A stretch of 64,000 nt of DNA from Karalla daura (lineage: Eukaryota > Chordata > Actinopteri > Chaetodontiformes > Leiognathidae), in the NCBI GenBank assembly GCA_029224185.1, contig CM055196.1, positions 20,734,509-20,798,508 on the forward strand. The letters run 5' to 3'. Within the stretch, counting starts at the first letter, position 1; every line of letters begins with the position of its first letter. Of the stretch, positions 57,800-64,000 are shown piece after piece. Under the pieces are notes generated by a model. It saw only the letters and a program-made list of their open reading frames with translations. It did not search any database and had not been told where the DNA came from. Made by a program: the position numbers and the translations under genes.

Positions 57800-60700
57800 C
57801 ACCTGTGATCCCTGTGATCCCCCCAAGGTGTAAAATCTGGCCAAGCCTGGGCTGTGTCTATTGAAAAACAGTCCCACTGTGGATGGTGCCAAAACTCTAC
57901 TGTAATGGGCCCTGGGATAATGATTACTTTGAGTGATGGTATAATGAGGGTCTTATAAATATGCATGGGTCACTAGGGGTAGTAATATTGTGGATTATTA
58001 AAACTGCGGGGTAAGAGGTCAAGCTAATGAGAGGGAGCTGGGGCGAGGGCACAGCCACTGACACGGAAATTAGCGGGGCCAGATGTTTGGAACGCAGGTT
58101 GTTTGCCAGTAAACTGATGTGTGCCAAAATCACCCATGCTGAGGTTAAAACAAAAGCTGCTGTCCTTTGCCAATAATCCCCAAAAAAATGATACAAAATG
58201 CATTTTTGCGGAGAAAATTGCAGCTGAGCCCGTTATCGAAACAGCACTGGGACACTCTGTAACTCTCCTCACATCGACGTAGCCAGTAAAGATGACTGTA
58301 ATGCAAATGGCATACACTTTTAAACAGATTGTGAATAGGGCTCGAGACGCCATTGAAAAAGCCGGCCGTGGCTGTATTCAGTGCTGCAGGGAGTGGCTAA
58401 GGCCCAGTTCCAATCCTCCCCCTAAATGCTCAAGCCCCGAACCCTCCATGACTTTAGCAACGTCAGCTATAAGTGACTGAGTGTGAACGTTTGTGAGGGC
58501 TCCAAATGCTGTGAATGGAACAGAACTTGTCCGTCTCTCTTGTTACCTTGACAACATGTTGTTAACTTCTGATTTACAAAGAATAGATTACCTGATCAGT
58601 CAGTCTTAATCCAGGAGGTAGTTTTAAAATAATTGTACTATTCAATGACAGTTGCAGCCCTGTTCATGTCGCGCAAATATGTTATTATTATTATTTTTTA
58701 ACTATTCCAGAATTGTGATTGGCATCCTCTGTGTGTGACCTCACAAAGCTATGAACTGTGGGTAATTTCCATATAGGTAAGTTGGCATCACTGTTGACCC
58801 TCTGTAGGGAGCCATGAAGGGCTCATTCACTGACTCGGTGACTTGATGACCTGGGAATGGAACAGCACTCGCACACTCACTGACTTCACATGAACACGCT
58901 TCTCAGTCAGTGAGTCGTCAAGGGCTCAGTTTGGAGTTTGGCCTAAGAGAGCTGCGGGCCCGTGGAGCAAAAACGTGTTCCAACTTTGTCTGAACAGGAC
59001 AAGATAGGTTCCTCCACTAGCCCTGCACATTAGTCACTGGTGGAAATTCTTGTTCCTGGTCTTAAAGTGCTTTCAAGACATCAGGCTACTACCGCTGTGT
59101 CTTCCGCCCGGTGAAGCTGATGCCCCGTGTTTTGACTGGGAGACAGCGGGGTGCACCCCCCGCTGTCATGGCTACCTGCTGCATCATATACTGCCCACAT
59201 CCTGCACCGTGCACTATAGGCTGCTGCTGTCCCCTCTCATCTCATCACGCAGCTCCATGGAAAAGACTGTAACTTGAAATAGAGGAAATATAGGGCACAA
59301 CATAATACAGTTCATACAAAGAATAGCACCTAGCGTTTCAGAGCTTGCTTTGTGTGAGGTTATTAGTCAAGGTCAGAGAGTGGTGCTTCTTTGTGAGCGA
59401 ACCTGCAGGTCTCGTTCAACATTTTGCAAACAGACCCGCTTTAGTCTTGCACAAGGGAGGCGCAATAAGCGCAGAGTGAAAGAGATCTGAGATGAAATAC
59501 AACTCCAAGGTTCACATATCATCTGACAAAGTTACACATTATTATGGCAGATATTCGGAGCGCTCATGATAAGAAAGGTTAATTGGGAATCGTGCAGAGT
59601 TGTGCCCTTGCAAAAAGATCAGAGTGGACATCGTCATGATCAGGGCCTGAACAGCCTGATAGTAAAGGCATTAAAACTGTGAATCTTTGTATGTCCTGCT
59701 CTCTTGGAGAGCACATAATAGCTTGAATTACAACTGTATAAACTGCCTCTGCAGTTGTCTTTTCTTTGGCGGAAAAGACTTTATCATGAGGGATGACGCA
59801 TCTTTTCAGGTCATCCTGTCACCTAGCAGTACTCCCATAAACTGGTTGTGAGTGGTTACCACACATTATAATGGTTTGCTGAACTAAAGAATGATCTTAG
59901 ATGGACAATAAGGCATTGTTCAGGACGTGTTCAGGATGTCTACAGTATAAATAAGAATTTACCTACTTCTCTTTAATTTACAAACATGCCGGTAAAGTTC
60001 TGGTGTTGGGTGTTTTGTGTCAAGGGGGTCTTCGGTTGCCATAGTCACAAGACAAGTGATGGCGAGGGAGAGCTGAATCAGTTCATCCACCCAGACGGCT
60101 GCCGCCTACCTCACCCACAGCAGCTGCTGTGTTTACATTCCACACAACGTATCTTTGGCTGTCTGGGAGTCACAGATTGACGATGAGAATTTTGTCAAAA
60201 CATCCCACAGCTTTAGAGAAAGATTAAAGAGGCATTTTGGGGAGGGGGGCTTGTTTCCTGAGATTTATCTCTAATCCCAACTGCATTGACAATAAATTCA
60301 CGCGCGTGCAACGACCTCAATATGTTTTACATAATGGTTCATTTGTGGCTCAAAAACTGCTGGTCCATTAGTGTTCACTGCAAGTTCATTAACATCAGTC
60401 TTAGTAGCTTATTACTGTCTGCCTAATACCATATTGCTAAATTTAGGTGACACCTGAATGACCCATGGTATAATTTCAGTGTTAGAACTCCAATGGAAAC
60501 TTTATTGCCATTTTTCTTTCTTATAAATATTCATCTGTATTTCATTTTCCCTACAAGGACTCATTGTAGAAGAAAACACTGGTTCCAGGTGTTTTTATGG
60601 CAACAGCATTAATTTCATCATAATGTTATAATGTGAAATTAGAGATAAATGTGTTATATACAATATTCACACAACAGTTTTGGGGTGCGTGTTTGTTTCC

Positions 60701-63700
60701 CTCAGACCAATAATACAAGCTCATCTTTTTAAAGCATTGTAACAATATGGCCCCTGTCCCCGAGCTGCTATTGTGCAGTGCTATAAATACTTTGTTAGGC
60801 AACAGGGTTTTGAGTGATAGGGTTAAAAATATGCCCCAGATACCATGTGTGGGTTTCTTATTGTGTAAACACTATATTTAAAATGTAAACTCATACTGTA
60901 TAAACAAAAATAAGATGCAATATTGTTGTGCATTTCAAACAGAACTGGCCAACAACTGCTGAATATTAATGACTGCTATGCTCTTCTAGTGGTGATGCAA
61001 AGAAAAGAAGCAAAGGTCTTAGCTAATGCTGATGCTAATACACAATACGATGGTTAATCGGTCAGTATGGCTGCGTAACAAGCTGCTCACACTAACTGCC
61101 AGTTTGAGCATGTAATTAATGACTGCACTGCTTTGAGACTTAATGTTCCCATTGTCTTTGGAAACCATGCTCGGTGCTTGAGAGAATGGCCTGTATCCCT
61201 GCCCTCAACTAAATCTAGTACCTTACCAAAAACATGAAGTTTGCATTTTTCATCAGGGCAGGAGTATGCGAAGAATCAGTGGCCATGGTGCAGTTACTCC
61301 ATATACAACTAACTTTTTTATGCTTTCCTGTCCGTGAGCCAATTGTTATAGTGGACCACATGATTTGTGTGAATCTGTGAATTGAGCGATTAGTGATTTC
61401 TATCTTCAAAATATCCTTCGACACTATCTGCAGAGACATGTTTTCCATCTCTGTGTGGGTCTGTGTATGAGCTCCGGTGGCAGCTACAGCATATGTAGGT
61501 AAAGTTGCTGAGATTTCAAATGCTTAAGACAACCAGTTCCCGTCTGCAGAGGTTGCACAAGAGATTGCTTGAGTGCAAGCAATTTGTACTGGTGATGCAA
61601 ACGGCACACATGCACACACACACATATACACATCAGTTCCACCATTTTCCTTCTGGAAGCGGGTGTGCCTGTGATACACAGGCTGGGTGGGTGATCCTTG
61701 GGGAAATTCAGGCTCTGAACAGTTCTTTGGGGTCACAGTAGTGTAGAGAGGGAAGAAACGCTGTCATGCACAGAGCTACGTTTTCTTTTTTTCTTTTTTT
61801 CGTGCCTGCATTACCCTGGGAACCACACCGCGAATGCTAAACAAGGACAAGAGCAAACGCCCGCATTGGAATGAAAGCTGCGACTGTCTTCTCTGTGCAT
61901 GGACAAAAAGTCCTGGCTTTGCTGTAGGTACACTTTTAATAATTCATGTTTGCGTATGATTGGCTGTGAGCGACAATCCTGCAGAAGCATCTGTTTGTGT
62001 CACATGAAGGAGAAACTGCAGGTGCAACATTTTTTTCCCCATTGTGGATATTTACTGTGACTTCTTGGAAAGAAAAGAAAGGGGGAAAAAAATCCCATCA
62101 TGTGTGGTGTACGTAGTGCAGATCTCTGGGTGGCAGTATGCATACAGATGTTACCCCGAGACGACAACTCGCCATCAATCCAGCATCCAAGCCCAGGACT
62201 ATCAGTAAATATTGACCTGGCATACAGATAGGCAATTACTGTTTGGCTTGTTGTTTATCGCCTATTACTGTACAGACAATACACTGAAGCGAGAAGAGGT
62301 GAGGCCTTCCCATTAGCAAGTCTTTATCATTGAAATACTTTCCAGCATCTATATCACCAGCCACTGAAAAATAAAAAAGAAACACTAATTGAAAAGTTTG
62401 GTATGAATCTCAGTTGTGCTGCTATATTTCATGAAGCCTCTTTCACTCTCTAATCTCTGCTTTCGAGATGGTTCAAGATCAGGTAAGAGGGAAATATATC
62501 CTGTATAGTTGTTACTATCACTGCACAAACTTTACATGATTAAAAGCGGATTAGTATTTGGTCACCTATTCCACTCCTGAACTGTCTCTTGACTCAGGGT
62601 GTTGTGTCACACCTCATGTAACAAATGAGAATTAGCAGAATGGGTCCCTACAGCTTCAGGCTATACGTTTCTGCTACTGAACTCATGAATGAGGAAACAA
62701 AGGAAAACTCTTATGTGGATTAGTACAAAGATCCCAAAGTCCCAAAAGTGCCCCCACCCCACCCCTTTTTTTTTTACTTTAGTGCACAGAAGTAATTCTC
62801 TTGGTTGCATGGGATATAATCTCATCTTTCTCCATAGACACTGCATTGTGCCTCACAAACTTTTATCCTGAGCATATAAGATTAAATAACATATCTTTGA
62901 GGGCTTCAAGCACTCTGCAGATAATTTAAATTGCAATATATTTTTTTCTTTTTATGCCCCCTTTTCTCCCACAGCATTATTTCAAAGAACAGCAGGGAAC
63001 AGTTAGCCGATTTGGGTCCCCAGACATCAGAATTAATGTTATATCTCATTTAATTTGTCCCAAATCCACAGTTTAACCTTAAGGTTATTTGCAGGGATAT
63101 TTCTTAACCAGTTGCAGTTACCAGGCAGGAGGCTCCAGCAAATTAGTTCTCCCATCTAGGAAATAATCATACACTCACCCTCAACATTTACTATCTTTAT
63201 TAAACTCAGTGTTTAATGTATTAAACACACCTATGGTACTGAAACCAAATGCAACCTGATACAGCAGTCAAATAAGAAATTGCACTTCCAAAATGTCTCA
63301 GAGGTTCTTTTAATAGAAATTCTTATTAATGAATGAATTCTTAATTGATTAGAATATGTTTTGAGGCTCTAGTTTGTAGTGCTCACGCTGTGAGCAACTC
63401 TACTGTGAGAGGCATTCCCAGTATTATGGGCAACCTTGTTATTTAGACTAAACATTTGAACATATCTTAGTCTTCTTGTCTTCAGCTGCTTGTCTTAGTT
63501 TACTGATTTAGTAGTTAATTGAGTCAAGGTTTAAAGTCAATATAACAAACAAGCGCTGGATGAAACAGGCCTCTCAGGTTAACAGTCAGGGACGAAACAA
63601 GATTCACAAATAGCTGAAAAATGAGACAAAAGGCTATGCAGACAATCTGGCAACTCAACAGAGGAAACTGGCGGTGTGTGTGAAATCACTCCCTCGTACA

Positions 63701-64000
63701 CTCATTCACTATTTCCTGGATGATAAACACTGTAATATGGTGCTTTAGTGAGGGGTGAATTGAAACATCAGACACTCATAAATCATTAGCACTTTGCGAC
63801 ACCACTCACATATTGTGACACATAAATGTGATTTGTCTAGTCAGGTGCAAAGCACTGCATTTTAGAGTACGGTGGAAAGCAGGTGTAAATTTAATTTAGA
63901 GTTTAGGTTGCAGCAATTTTAGGGGGATTTTAATGGATATTGAGGGAAGCCAACACATCTCAATGCCTGGAATTGCTTAATGGGCTCTGCAACACTTGGA
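57800..64000. other. Non-coding stretch, no gene seen
   Basis: The block 58010-58480 is evenly composed, with an octamer-like ATGCAAATGG (58302-58311) and AP-1/Maf-like words nearby, and may be regulatory. Small simple repeats occur: TTA units (58682-58694), a CA tract (61608-61632) and T-rich runs near 61780-61800 and 62766-62775. An acceptor-like pyrimidine tract ends at 62974. Open frames are all under 110 codons and overlap on both strands. Confidence 0.55.
58827..58913. repeat. Three copies of TCACTGACT in mixed orientation
   Basis: TCACTGACT occurs at 58827-58835 and 58877-58885, and its reverse complement AGTCAGTGA at 58905-58913. The first continues as TGACTCGGTGACTTGATGAC, a Maf/AP-1-like arrangement. 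It is either a regulatory cluster or the remains of a TGAATCA/TGACTC-rich fish repeat. Confidence 0.5.

Noticed and set aside
1..64000. CRISPR array, operon, prophage or other prokaryotic system
   Set aside because: No regularly spaced repeats, no closely packed long genes and no ribosome-binding-site pattern; the sequence texture is vertebrate.

Overview
This window reads as intergenic or intronic DNA from a vertebrate, most likely a percomorph-type teleost fish. The main reason is a decayed interspersed repeat present in about nine copies. It shows the layout familiar from many teleost genomes: a head with a ggttagtgctgt-like box, a middle with 'ctctaaattgcc' and 'acatgcatgtt', and a tail of 'tccatccatcc'. 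Short CA/TG microsatellites, TAAT-rich non-coding blocks and moderate A+T content also fit. No prokaryotic or viral gene organisation is visible. The species cannot be named from the sequence, and I do not recognise a neighbouring gene.

I find no protein-coding gene I can defend. The open frames are short, overlap one another on both strands, lack recognisable domains and often run through simple repeats or transposon remnants. The one stretch that reads like protein from a known family is about 39 codons near 49.92-50.03 kb. It resembles the N-terminal segment of PIF/Harbinger transposases and would be a dead fragment. No tRNA, rRNA or recognisable microRNA hairpin was found.

Layout. 0-7.5 kb: unique sequence with a GC-richer, ORF-dense block (2.04-2.88 kb), a 41-nt polypyrimidine tract, and a CTG tract at 5.09 kb. 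7.5-9.6 kb: two reverse-oriented copies of the teleost repeat around a unique block with a CTCF-like motif. 9.6-28 kb: mostly unique DNA, including TAAT-rich candidate enhancers at 16.1-16.4 and 17.4-18.0 kb, the latter holding a decamer tandem repeat. 28-32 kb: a retroelement-like 3' tail and two teleost-repeat copies. 32-42 kb: unique DNA with one copy of an inverted-repeat element (36.55 kb) and G-quadruplex-prone tracts. 42-43 kb: two teleost-repeat copies placed tail to tail. 43-49 kb: unique DNA with a strong G-quadruplex motif and another repeat fragment. 49-54 kb: the Harbinger-like remnant, a TG/CA microsatellite with dyad symmetry, a second retroelement-like tail and a repeat fragment. 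54-64 kb: a poly-T tract, one teleost repeat, the second and longer copy of the inverted-repeat element (57.6 kb) and unique DNA.

The most solid new observation is the pair of inverted-repeat (MITE-like) elements at 36.55 and 57.59 kb. They lie in opposite orientation, match along their full arms, and differ by an internal deletion of about 45-50 bp. No exciting new biological system with coding capacity is evident. The most plausible function here is long-range regulation. That is inferred from TAAT-rich blocks, CTCF-like motifs and the absence of genes, and would need cross-species conservation to support it.
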